Assembly (NCBI GenBank): GCA_949358305.1
Contig: OX442314.1
Span: 34,779,608-34,843,607, forward strand
Direction of reading: 5' to 3'
From: Strigamia acuminata
Lineage: Eukaryota > Arthropoda > Chilopoda > Geophilomorpha > Linotaeniidae
Length of the DNA: 64,000 nt
Under the pieces are notes generated by a model. The model was not told the DNA's origin. It saw only the letters and a list, made by a program, of their open reading frames with translations, and did not search any database. Shown piece by piece: positions 52,979 through 62,760 of this stretch (positions within the stretch are counted from its first letter, which is position 1; the number at the start of each line of letters is the position of its first letter). The position numbers and the translations under genes are program-made.

Positions 52979-54799
52979 TTATCTGAGCAACCTGTAGAAA
53001 CGTCGGAAGCATCGTTTGATGACCTTACAATAGTCTCTATACAGGGCGACGACCAACACCACAAGGAAGCATAATAAGAAATACGGGGTATAACTGCAGT
53101 TAAATCCGAAGGTAATTCCGTCGAAGTTGATGAAGAAGGACATACCGCGAATTTGGGACAAAGGATCTGTTGGCCATTTGCAGGGATCAGGTTTCCTTTC
53201 GTCCGTCGTATAAGTTTGGCCGGATTGCCTGCAATGGGATTCGTTTGTTAGCGAGTGTTGTTTTGTTGCCACTTATACAAAATTGCGCGTGAATTTATGT
53301 ATATTTATAGACTATTCATTGATGAAGATCTTTTACTTCAGAAAGGTAAATTTTTCCATTCATCGGTGAATTTTTAATAAATGACAATTTTTGTGCCGAA
53401 AAAGTGCCATTCTAGGCAGAAGTGCCATTCTACACAAAAAAGTGTCTTTTTAACCTAAAAAGTGTCCTTTTACACGGAAAAAATGCCGTTTTACGCGGAA
53501 AAAATGCCGTTTTACGCGGAAAAATGCCATTTTACACGAAAAAGGTGCCATTTTACACAGGAAGAGTGCCATTTTTCAGGAAAAGTGCCATTTTATACAC
53601 GAATTGTGCATTCAGCACTGCTTTGGCACTCCTGCTGGTGTCTGTCCACACACGCAACAGTCAAAGAAGGCGCGTGATGCTTATTTTGCAAATCCCCTTT
53701 AAAAGTGAGACACGATGAACCATTGAAGGACTAATAGAATTATCGACAACAGCGGTGTACCCGTGATCACGGTGTTGTGGGGATCAAAAAGAGGACGCCG
53801 AGTTTCAAAACGTTTTGTCATTGACGGTTAAAGATACTACTGCTAATGTTTGAAAGGAGGAAGTTGGAATATTTTGCAGTCTCTGACACACTGTTTTTGT
53901 ATCACACACGGCTTAGTAGTGCAGGGGTTCTCAAAGGCAATACATCGCGATCCAATTCGTCCCGAACGCATTGAATTTTTCAGTGAAACATATTGACTAG
54001 TAGCTAGTCAAAAAATAAAACGGAAACAATTAAATAGACGAAATGTATTGGACATATAGAAACACATTGCTGTTGCGTCTCACTCAAAACCGGCTCGCAA
54101 CCCACCAGTGACCCACCAGTGACCCACCAGTGACCCGCGCCACAAAGATTGAAAAACACTGGCTTAGTGTGCATAGTGTATTCAATGTTTGATGTTTCTG
54201 TCTTAGATTAAATTTTTGGCGCAAAACTTAAATTTTTGACGCAAAACTTAAATTTTTGACGCAAAACTTAAATGTTTGACGCAAAACTTAAATTTTTGTC
54301 GCAAAACTTAAATTTTTGTCTAAAGTTGAATTTTTGTTTGTAAAATTTGTTATTTTAGATATTAATTTGGTATTAATTCGGCACTGTTTTCGGAGTTTAA
54401 TTAGCATTTGAGTTAATAATCCGTAATAATAAAATTATTTCAATATAAAATTGTTTACAATATCTGTTTCGTACTGCACAGACACTGCGAAGCGCCTTCA
54501 TCCCAATCGGCGAAAACATCCTCGTTTTTCTCGCGGTACCGCTCGATGCATTTTCGGCGACAGATATAGCATTGCATGAACTGCTGCCGTTCATCCCAGA
54601 CGAATCCGACCATCTCGCGACTTATATGAGCGTCGTCTGTAAAAATAAATAACAAAATAACAAAAGCAAAAAATTTATATCTTTTAAATTTATTACCAAT
54701 TTCCGATGACGACAATACGACAGTTTTCAAGTTTTGATGGTAACAGGTCACGGCAGAAATGAGCAGTAAACAAAACAATAAAATGAGTGAGGAAAACAT
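52979..54799 (-). CDS. Array unit V: Cys-rich single-pass membrane protein, three exons
   Basis: CDS is complement(52979-53228, 54459-54636, 54697-54799), 176 aa. Exon 1 is one codon longer than in other units (MFSSLILLFCLLLISAVTC). Exon 2 has CYICRRKC and CLC and ends KQIL at the gtaaac donor. Exon 3 (B2) starts QSGQ, has DPCKWP, SFFINFDGI, the transmembrane run FLLCFLVVLVVALY and tail KRCFRRFYRLLR-TAA, with AATAAA just downstream. Intron 1 is 60 nt; intron 2 (1,230 nt) holds the TACACGG minisatellite and a hAT remnant. The promoter block of this exon 1 is missing; a second exon 1 lies directly upstream. Confidence 0.6.
53400..53600. repeat. 21-bp minisatellite, TACACGG variant, unit V intron 2
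   Basis: About nine imperfect units (aaaatgccgttttacgcgga and relatives), at the same position and of the same variant as 1655-2065. Confidence 0.85.
53930..54165. mobile_element. hAT-like MITE remnant, unit V
   Basis: Starts caggggttctcaaa and ends ttgaaaaacactg, with the block gacccaccagt repeated three times. Same insertion position as 2380-2530 in unit I. Confidence 0.55.
54215..54330. repeat. 21-bp tandem repeat, five copies
   Basis: Unit gcaaaacttaaatttttgac plus one base. Related in core (aaatttttgac) to the 20-bp array in unit II intron 2 (7893-8165). Confidence 0.85.
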
Positions 54800-54860
54800 G
54801 ATGTTTTCTCGGAAAATTCGTCTGAAAAAATTTTTAAATTTTAAATTTTAAATTTATTAC

Positions 54861-54960
54861 CAATTTCCGATGACGACAGTTTGACCGTTTCTAAGTCTTG
54901 ATCGTAAAGAGACACGACGGGAATGAGGAGTAAACAAAACAAAACTGGCGAGAAAAACAT
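54861..54960 (-). CDS. Extra signal-peptide exon (duplicated exon 1)
   Basis: 100 nt encoding MFFSPVLFCLLLIPVVS and ending SSSEI at a gtaata donor, as in other units. Its intron continues directly into the 5'UTR acceptor-like tttttcag and then the second exon 1 (54697-54799), with no exon 2 between. This looks like a partial duplication from unequal exchange. It has the CACGTG box that unit V exon 1 lacks, so it may supply the promoter and splice either to 54636 or to the next exon 1. Confidence 0.5.
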
Positions 54961-55010
54961 GATGTTCCTCGAAAAAGTCTGTAAAAATGTCGCATAAAGA
55001 ATAGAAATCG

Positions 55011-55016
55011 CACGTG
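55011..55016 (-). promoter_or_regulatory. Conserved CACGTG box upstream of duplicated exon 1
   Basis: Same E-box, 51 nt before the ATG at 54960. The gypsy 2 LTR lies only 55 bp further upstream and separates it from the rest of the original promoter region. Confidence 0.4.
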
Positions 55017-55070
55017 ATGGCAACAATGGAGAAAAATGAACGAGAATAAACAATACAACTGCAGTACTAT

Positions 55071-55681
55071 TGTGGTGACCACGAGGTCACAAAAGTGTTT
55101 TAATTAATCATAACCTAATAAATAGTGATTTTAATATTGATAGTAAAATGATTGTCAGATTATTGCGGAAAAACTAGCTATACTAGTTTTACCGTTTCTG
55201 CGGGACTGACGTGACAACGTCATAAATTTGCATAATTCCCCGAATTCATGCAAATACGTCATTTCCGGTCCAGCCACTATTTAAACCCGTGTCTGACCGG
55301 AAACCCCCACTATATAGATACCAGAGCAACATTAGCATCACCACCTCACCGTCAGGCCGTTTTACCGGATTGATAGAGGATCGATGCCCGTTGCCAAATT
55401 CATCTATAAATCACAGTCACAGATATTTATCGTAGCAATACTACGATAGTAATATCTATCGAAGCGAAGCGTTTGCGAACACGTGTTTCGCCAGACGCCA
55501 TTACCCTAGACAACAGTAGAAGCCACGTGTAAGACTGCCGTGCAGCAACAAATCGTATCCGCCAACAAGGATCCGAGACCACATTGTTAAGTATTATTAT
55601 TGTATTATTACAAGTGTGAAATAAAGGGTGTTATTAGTAAGATATTGTGTAAGTTTATTTACCGGAACCAAGGTTACGACA
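55071..55681 (+). repeat. 5' LTR of gypsy element 2
   Basis: 611 bp, starts tgtggtgaccacgagg and ends ggttacgaca. The end is placed by the primer site that follows two bases later. Confidence 0.75.
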
Positions 55682-55683
55682 CG

Positions 55684-55701
55684 TGGGGGTCTGTCCGGGA
55701 T
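55684..55701 (+). promoter_or_regulatory. Primer-binding site, tRNA-Pro type
   Basis: tgggggtctgtccgggat, matching the gypsy 1 site at 16 of 18 bases. Confidence 0.65.
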
Positions 55702-55767
55702 AGTTTTGAACATTCAAACTATTTTAAATAAACATATCTTACGGTTTGAACTTTGCAAACCATCGAA

Positions 55768-58212
55768 ATGACGAAAAGTAATAAGAACCGAAAACCCCCG
55801 ACCGCAAGCGCCCGAAAAACCGCCATGGAAAAAGCCAAGGCGGCAGCCGAAGCGTTAGCCAGCCCGAAGTTAAATACAACGCCAAGCCACGTCGAGAAAA
55901 CGACCGTCGGCAAAACACCGATTGAAAAGACGCCGAAGAGTGTAGAGCCTAACCCACCGATAAACGATAACCAATCCGACAAAAGTCAAGACGGATTTAA
56001 CCTATTTGACCAAGACGACGGAGCTCAACACAATCGAGTAACCATTCAACACGGATATAATTCGACGCGATCTCAAATCAATCAATGTCTGGAAGCTTAT
56101 ACAATCGCTCGGTTAGAAGGGATACCATTCGATGAAAATGGAGATCCCCTGGCCCAGATGGAAATAATACTTCGTCTAACTAGGGAAGGAGCAGAAAAAC
56201 GGGCCGCCAGACGGGGGAAAAGGAGCATCAAACGCCAAAAGACCGGTGGCCAAACAACCGACTCGTACGACTCGACCCAAACCGGTTCCGACGCGGACAA
56301 CGAAAGTGAGGCCGATTCAATGACCTCGAAAGGAATTCACGTCCAGGGATGGGCCAGTATCATAGACGAGCCAGTCGAAATCCAGAATGAATTTTTGGAG
56401 GCTTTCCAGCAAGACAATCGGAACAATCGAGGAAGACAGTCATGGGCATTCGCGCAATCCTTCGCCGCTAAAGCTGGCCACACCAGCCAAACGCCGAACG
56501 ACCCGAATTCCGAAATGATACGATTAATCAATCAGCGTAATCAAATCCGGAATCAGCAAGGACAAGATAGGTTGGCAATGCCAAGCCTCGATGACATACG
56601 AACAGTTAAAGCTAACGTTGACGCCGCTAACGAAGCAGCAAAAGCCAAGATCAGGACCACTAACGACGCCGATAAGAAAGCCGCGAAAGTCAATTCGCAA
56701 CTATACGGAAGGAGAAAATCAACCGTATTAATAAAACAAAATAACGGGATCCTAAGCGGAACAGCCGTGAATGGAATCTTTCCCCCCGGAACACAGCTGA
56801 CTGCGACTTCGCCAGCTTTAACTAATCAGAATTCCCCTCAACACCAGAATTCTTCACAAAGCCACCAATTCCTTCCTCAAAACGGAAATATTTCACCAAG
56901 TTATGGGAGTCAGAGCCAATCCGACCCCATATTGGAAGAGCGATTACGAATGATAGAAGAACGCATACGTGCCGATTCACGGACCGGCCGAAACCAAGAC
57001 TTGGATGAACGAGACGAACGGAATGAAAACCTACTCCGAAAATATTCAGCCGACCGTTGGGCACTAGATAACAAAGACCGAAACATCAAATGGCCTTAGC
57101 TACGCCTGATGAAATTCGACGGTACGTGGAGGGCAGGAAATAAATTTCTAAATGAGGTGGCACTCACCATCTCGAGACTCGGAGCCGAACCGGACGAAAT
57201 GGTAGTTAAGGGACTGCCAGAAATGCTGGTAGGAGAGGCGAGAGAATGGTATGTGGAGGCAAACTTGAAGTATTGGGAACAATTTGTGGTCGCCTTCAAT
57301 ACGCAATATGGTGAGACACAAAAAGAGATTAGACAACGAGTCAGTCTCATGCAGCAGGCGACCGGAGAAGAGCTACGAGCCTATTTTCTACGAGCTAAAA
57401 GTCTGTTCAACGAACTGTATACTCCGCTGGACGCTTACGCTCAACGACTGATTTTTGATAAAGAATTGAACGAGGCGTCCAAAAAGGTGCTTCGCGATAT
57501 GAACGCTCCAACAACCGACAGCTTCGAACAACTGTTGAAATTTGTCGATAAACGTCACGAAGAAGTAAACGACCGGTACACAGACGCTCTAACACCGGAA
57601 GAAAGAAAATTAGTCCAACTTCGCATACAGCGAATCCACGCCAGAAATAACGACGCAGGGCGATTAATCCGGTCGCGAACGTTCCTAAACGGAGACATAG
57701 AGGCGGCCCCGCCAAAGAAACCCAGCGACAAGTCGACTTCTAACCCGATACCGGCTCCAAAAGCTTACAGAGCCAGTACAAACTCCGACGCAACTAATCT
57801 CGAAGAAGGGAAGGAAAGTGAAGACAATAACTCCGAGCAAAACTCAGGAGGGGATACCAGCGATAGCCAACAAGAAGAAGAGATTCTCCACGCTAACATG
57901 GGGAAAGAAATCGCCCCAAGCTACCGACCCCGAATGAAAACCGCGAATAAAACGGAGCACCACAACCCAAAAAGCGAAAAACCCTACGAGAAAAAAGAGT
58001 TCGTGAGACGACCATACCCAAAAACAGATAACTCCACCACAAAACCTTGTAATTACTGTAACGAGGTGGGACACTGGAGAAGAGATTGCCCGAAACGAAA
58101 GAAGAGGAAGGAAGAGAAGGAAGCCGCCAAAAACGACGCATTGTTAGAAAAGCTAACAGCTAAATTCGAAGAACTGACAAAAAACTGGTTAAAGCAGACA
58201 GAAAAAAAATAA
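55768..58212 (+). pseudogene. gag: Gypsy 2 Gag with one in-frame TAG
   Basis: One frame from ATG 55768 to TAA 58210-58212, broken only by TAG at 57097-57099. The N-terminal part (MTKSNKNRKPPT) is Lys/Ala-rich, with a Gln/Asn-rich middle. The stop falls at the beginning of the capsid domain, right before FDGTWRAGNKFL, the counterpart of the NWQAGSNLLLEI segment in gypsy 1. After it come WYVEANLKYW, LRAYFLRAKSLF, an acidic Ser-rich segment and a CCHC knuckle CNYCNEVGHWRRDC near the end. The stop is followed by CTA, a context that favours readthrough in some viruses, so either a nonsense mutation or recoding is possible. Confidence 0.8.
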
Positions 58213-58225
58213 TAAATCTGTCTGC
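58194..58225 (+). promoter_or_regulatory. Probable -1 frameshift site, gypsy 2
   Basis: The heptamer A AAA AAA (58203-58209) precedes the gag stop and pol is open in the -1 frame from it. The octamer gcagacag (58194-58201) is exactly complementary to ctgtctgc (58218-58225), so the slippery run would sit in the loop of a hairpin. Confidence 0.55.
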
Positions 58226-61200
58226 ACGCCCGGAAGACCAAACCCCAAACTTTACCACGAATACGACAATTAACCAGGCAATTAACGAAGTAATTACGGA
58301 AGAAGTAGTCAAACTAAAACTCGAATTAAAAAATAAAAAATCGAAAGAAACTAAAACAAATAATAAAGAGATTAGCGACTCAAGTTCGGAAGACGAATTA
58401 AAAGCCAAATGGATAAACACCAATTGGTTAGAAAAACAAATTAAAGAATTACAGAAAAAGGTCGTTTATTTCACTACAGCTTACTTCACCACAGAAAAAC
58501 ACGAATATAGTGGCCCAACCACTAATACGGCAGACGGCGAAAAAATAGCCGAAATATTCCAAGAATTACCTCACGCATACGAGGAGGCCCCACCTCGAAA
58601 GAAACGCATTTTACATTGTAATTTGGCTAAAGAGAGGAAGGACTCACTCGCGATGTTAACAATCAAGTTTAACGACAAAAAATTCATCGGTTTGTTGGAT
58701 TCGGGAGCCGACCGGTCCTTTATCTCTTCAGATCTATACGAGTCGTTAGACAAAAAACAACGCGACAAACTACGGGGAATAAGCGAAAAGGTGGCCGTAA
58801 AAACCGCTGCTGGAGAAGTGCGTCCAGTAGGGGTACTGACAACAAAAGTCACATGGGAGGGCGGCGTAATAACCCACCCTTTCATCGTTTTACCAACCTA
58901 CGACACGGTCCTACTCTTGGGTATGGACATCATGGCCATAATGGAGATCCAGCCGAACCCCATAACGAGGTCCTGGAACTATATCGACAAACGCGAGGAC
59001 CCCCGACTAATGACGGTACCTACCGAACTCCTAGATTCAAACGACGAAGAAGACGAATGGAAAGACGGAAATTTGAAGCAATTCGTACAAGATTACGATT
59101 TCAAATCTTTTAACGCCCGACTCCAAGAAGACAATTTGGCTCACGATCTGGCCATGGACGCGAACCTAGGAGAAACCCAGACTAAATTACTTGAAGAAAT
59201 GCTACAAAAACATCGAAAATTCCTGACTAAAGAACCGGGAAAGACGAATTACGTAAAACACGAAATAGAATTGAGTACGGATAAGCCAGTACGAGTTCCT
59301 TTCAAGGGCATGAACCCCCAAAAACGCGAAATCGTCAAGACGATCTGTCAAGACTTGCTAGACAAGGGGATAGTGTCCGAGGCATTAGGAGAATACGCGA
59401 TGAGAATCGTACTCGTCATGCGTGCAGGATCGGAACCCAGACTATGTATCGATTATCGACCATTAAACGCCATTACCGTTATCGACCCCGTCCAGATGCC
59501 ATCAATCGAAGCTATTCTTCGAGAATTAGCCCCATTTAAATGGGTAACAACGATGGATCTGTCGAAAGGATATTGGCAGGTCGAACTCCGTAACGAAGAC
59601 AAAGAAAAAACCGCTTTCTGGTCCCCGATGGGCCGATTGATGTTTAACGTCATGCCGTTTGGGCTAGTAAATGCTCCGGCAACGTTCCAACGATTAATCG
59701 AGAAAGTCTTAGGCGACGCACTGCATAAATACGCCTGGGCTTATCTGGACGATATTATTATTGTCTCCCAAACTTTTGACGAACACATCAGACATATCGA
59801 CGAAGTAATACGTCGTTTAGCAGAAGCCGGACTCCACATACACCCCGGAAAGAGCCAGTTTTGCCGAAAAGAACTTGCGTTTCTTGGATACAAAGTTGGA
59901 GTCAATGGCTTATCCATAGACCCAAAGAAAGTGCGAGCAATCACCGATTTTCCAGCACCTACGGACGTGAAAGGGGTACAACGTTTTTTAGGAATGGTAA
60001 ATTTCTTCGGCCGACTCCTGCCACATTTAGCAGAAGTCGCGGCCCCAATCACCGATCTTTTAAAGACTGTCCAGAAAATAAATCCAAAAGAGGACCCACC
60101 GAAAGACCTCGAAATCAAATTTAAATGGACCAACCATTGCGAAGCAGCGTTTGACAAAATCAAACAAATGCTAATCGACACCAAAACCATCCCTCTTCCC
60201 GACTTGAATCGCGAATTTATCTTACATACAGATGCAAGTAAAATCGGATTGGGGGCTGCGTTGATGCAAATGCACGAAATCGACGGCATACAACAAGAAG
60301 TACCCACGATCTTCATCAGCCGGAAAATTCAAGCCGCCGAGAAAAATTACTCAGCGACAGAGCTCGAATGCTTGGCGATCGTATGGGCAGTCCGTAAATT
60401 CAGGCCTTACCTCGAGTTTACAAAATTCACCGTTCAGACTGACCATCAAGCGTTAAGGTGGTTCATGGGCCTTAAAGAACCTTCGGGCCGAATGGCTCGA
60501 TGGCAATTGGAACTCATGGCCTACGACTTACAAATCGAGTACAAACCAGGGAAGTACAACACAGTCGCCGACGCGCTCTCTAGAGCTCCTGCCTCAGAAC
60601 CCGACGAGCCAGACGACGACGGCGACGACGATTCTCGGATAGCTTACTGTCCCACCCCGATCAGGAAGTGGGAGTTCCGAAAACAGAACGAACTACCAAA
60701 AGAAAAGTTGGAATCTTCCGACGAAAAATACGTCGGATATTGGATGAGAGCATATCAGTCGGCAAAAGATGCCAGACCAAATTACGACTTAACGATCGAA
60801 CCCAGAGTCTCAGATAAATTCGTACGAGCCTTCGTTTCGCGTGTGAGTAAAGGCACGAACTGTGTCCCTCCCACTCGCGAGGAGCTCATTAGAGCTCAGA
60901 AGGACGACACCATTTTCTGCAAAAGGTTCTACGACTATTTAACTAACGAGACTTTCCCGAGCGACGTCTATAGTGAAGAACACCGAGAGGAATTTAAGAT
61001 CAAAGCATCCGCTTATCTGATAGACGATGGCCTATTGTTAAAATACCATCCGAACTTTCGGGACGACTTGACAGAGTCAGGGAGTTCAATTAAAGTCGTA
61101 ATTCCAAGAAAAGTCCGTACACAAATTCTGTGGATGGTACACGGCCACCCCCTAGCTGGACATGCCGGCGTAGCGAGGACCCTCTACCGGGCCAGTCAAC

Positions 61201-62513
61201 TATACTATTGGCCTGAAATGAGAAGAGACATCGTACGGTTTATCCGACACTGTCCACGTTGTCAAGCCTGTAAACCCCGAAATAAGGCTAACTACGAGAA
61301 CTTGTCACTCGGACCGTTCGCTCCCTTCGATTGTTGGAGCGTGGACCTTATGGGCCCTAAAATAACGAGTGCGAATAGCCACAAATACATACTCGTGATC
61401 ATGGATGTCGCAACAGGATGGCCAGAATTGTATCCGATGGCCCACCCGACTAAGCAGAAAATAATCCAGTGCCTTTACGAAGTCGCGTTACATTTTGGCT
61501 TCCCGCGGAAATTAATTTCCGATAACGGCCCACAATTCGCATCAAGACTATACAAGGACTTCTGCAATCAATTCGACATTCAACCATCATTTACGTCAAC
61601 GTATAACCCACGGGCTAATCCCGTGGAGCGTCTCAACCGCGACATAAAATATGCGCTTGCTATTTTCACAGACGTACATTCCAAATGGGACGAGTTCCTT
61701 AAAGAAATAGCATTTAGCATCCGAACGACCATTTCGAGAAACCGCGGCTTTTCCCCGGCTTATCTCAACTTCGCTCGAGAGCTACGAGTGCCCTGGGATC
61801 CACGCATCCCAGAAGGAATTCGAAAAGTCGACCCAAAAAATCCTCACATCTACGTACATCAGCTAGAACAAGCAATTTCGGCCACCTACCAACATATGAT
61901 GTCACATGTGTTTGACATGCGCGAACGAGTGAAAAAGTCTGAAAAGAACACACAATTTTGTAATTTCAAAATCAATGATCTCGTATGGAAGGACACTCAC
62001 ATTTTATCCAGTGCAGATAAAGGGATTCATGCCGGCTTAGCCGACAAACGAGACGGCCCATACGTAATTACCAAAGCCCACGGCGGGAACGCATTTTCTC
62101 TACAACGTTTGGCCGATAATGTAAATTTTCGATCAATCCACGCTCGAGAACTGACGCCTTACTTGCCGGAATTTCCACAAGAAGAATGGGCCGAGGACCA
62201 AACGCAGCCATCTCCATCGCCCACAATACGAGATATGTTCGACGACGTCGCCACCATTTCAAACTTGAACGAAAGTACGACTCACGAAACTCCAGACAGC
62301 GCCGAACTAACTAGCGCCCCAGATGGAAATTTAGGAGGGGAGGAAGCAGCAGTTAACGAAGAAACTCCTAAAACTCCTGAAAAAGAAAGAGAGATTACTA
62401 AAAAATCCACACGATCGAGAAGTAAAATACCGAAACCTATAACACGACAAAGTACAAGAAAAAAGGTACCAAACCCGTTTATAAAGGACGGTAAAATCAC
62501 CGGGAGGACATGA
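58209..62513 (+). CDS. pol: Gypsy 2 Pol polyprotein
   Basis: About 1,434 codons open from the frameshift site. A charged linker of about 140 residues precedes the protease (LLDSGADRSFI, ~58695). Reverse transcriptase has AWAYLDDIIIVS (~59740), RNase H HTDASKIGLGAAL (~60225), and the integrase finger HGHPLAGHAG...CPRCQAC (61140-61275). The core has SVDLMGP, ISDNGPQF and NPVERLNRD, and the GPY-like motif is DGPYVI. The tail is Lys/Arg/Ser-rich. All catalytic residues are present and no stop is seen. The closest relative in the window is gypsy 1 Pol. Confidence 0.95.
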   Translation: MINLSARPEDQTPNFTTNTTINQAINEVITEEVVKLKLELKNKKSKETKTNNKEISDSSSEDELKAKWINTNWLEKQIKELQKKVVYFTTAYFTTEKHEYSGPTTNTADGEKIAEIFQELPHAYEEAPPRKKRILHCNLAKERKDSLAMLTIKFNDKKFIGLLDSGADRSFISSDLYESLDKKQRDKLRGISEKVAVKTAAGEVRPVGVLTTKVTWEGGVITHPFIVLPTYDTVLLLGMDIMAIMEIQPNPITRSWNYIDKREDPRLMTVPTELLDSNDEEDEWKDGNLKQFVQDYDFKSFNARLQEDNLAHDLAMDANLGETQTKLLEEMLQKHRKFLTKEPGKTNYVKHEIELSTDKPVRVPFKGMNPQKREIVKTICQDLLDKGIVSEALGEYAMRIVLVMRAGSEPRLCIDYRPLNAITVIDPVQMPSIEAILRELAPFKWVTTMDLSKGYWQVELRNEDKEKTAFWSPMGRLMFNVMPFGLVNAPATFQRLIEKVLGDALHKYAWAYLDDIIIVSQTFDEHIRHIDEVIRRLAEAGLHIHPGKSQFCRKELAFLGYKVGVNGLSIDPKKVRAITDFPAPTDVKGVQRFLGMVNFFGRLLPHLAEVAAPITDLLKTVQKINPKEDPPKDLEIKFKWTNHCEAAFDKIKQMLIDTKTIPLPDLNREFILHTDASKIGLGAALMQMHEIDGIQQEVPTIFISRKIQAAEKNYSATELECLAIVWAVRKFRPYLEFTKFTVQTDHQALRWFMGLKEPSGRMARWQLELMAYDLQIEYKPGKYNTVADALSRAPASEPDEPDDDGDDDSRIAYCPTPIRKWEFRKQNELPKEKLESSDEKYVGYWMRAYQSAKDARPNYDLTIEPRVSDKFVRAFVSRVSKGTNCVPPTREELIRAQKDDTIFCKRFYDYLTNETFPSDVYSEEHREEFKIKASAYLIDDGLLLKYHPNFRDDLTESGSSIKVVIPRKVRTQILWMVHGHPLAGHAGVARTLYRASQLYYWPEMRRDIVRFIRHCPRCQACKPRNKANYENLSLGPFAPFDCWSVDLMGPKITSANSHKYILVIMDVATGWPELYPMAHPTKQKIIQCLYEVALHFGFPRKLISDNGPQFASRLYKDFCNQFDIQPSFTSTYNPRANPVERLNRDIKYALAIFTDVHSKWDEFLKEIAFSIRTTISRNRGFSPAYLNFARELRVPWDPRIPEGIRKVDPKNPHIYVHQLEQAISATYQHMMSHVFDMRERVKKSEKNTQFCNFKINDLVWKDTHILSSADKGIHAGLADKRDGPYVITKAHGGNAFSLQRLADNVNFRSIHARELTPYLPEFPQEEWAEDQTQPSPSPTIRDMFDDVATISNLNESTTHETPDSAELTSAPDGNLGGEEAAVNEETPKTPEKEREITKKSTRSRSKIPKPITRQSTRKKVPNPFIKDGKITGRT

Positions 62514-62760
62514 TAAAGCAAGAAAAATCCAAAATGGTTGGCATAACCAATCAAAAGCGACAAAACAATATGACGTAATTACCCCGACCTCCTAGGGACA
62601 AAAACAATCACAAGGAGACTCCAACAATCAACTACGTATTACATACGAAAGCCAATCAAGATACTTAACCTCGACTACCCTTTCAACTTTGCACTCCGCG
62701 TTCTGTCACGACGACAACAGGTGTTTGACAAAAATCGCAACCAACAAATTAAATCAAGAA
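62514..62760 (+). other. Pol-ORF3 spacer of gypsy 2
   Basis: Non-coding by my reading, ending in the acceptor-like ttaaatcaag just before ORF3 exon 1. It corresponds to 25670-26011 of gypsy 1, which ends in ctctttcaag. Confidence 0.4.
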
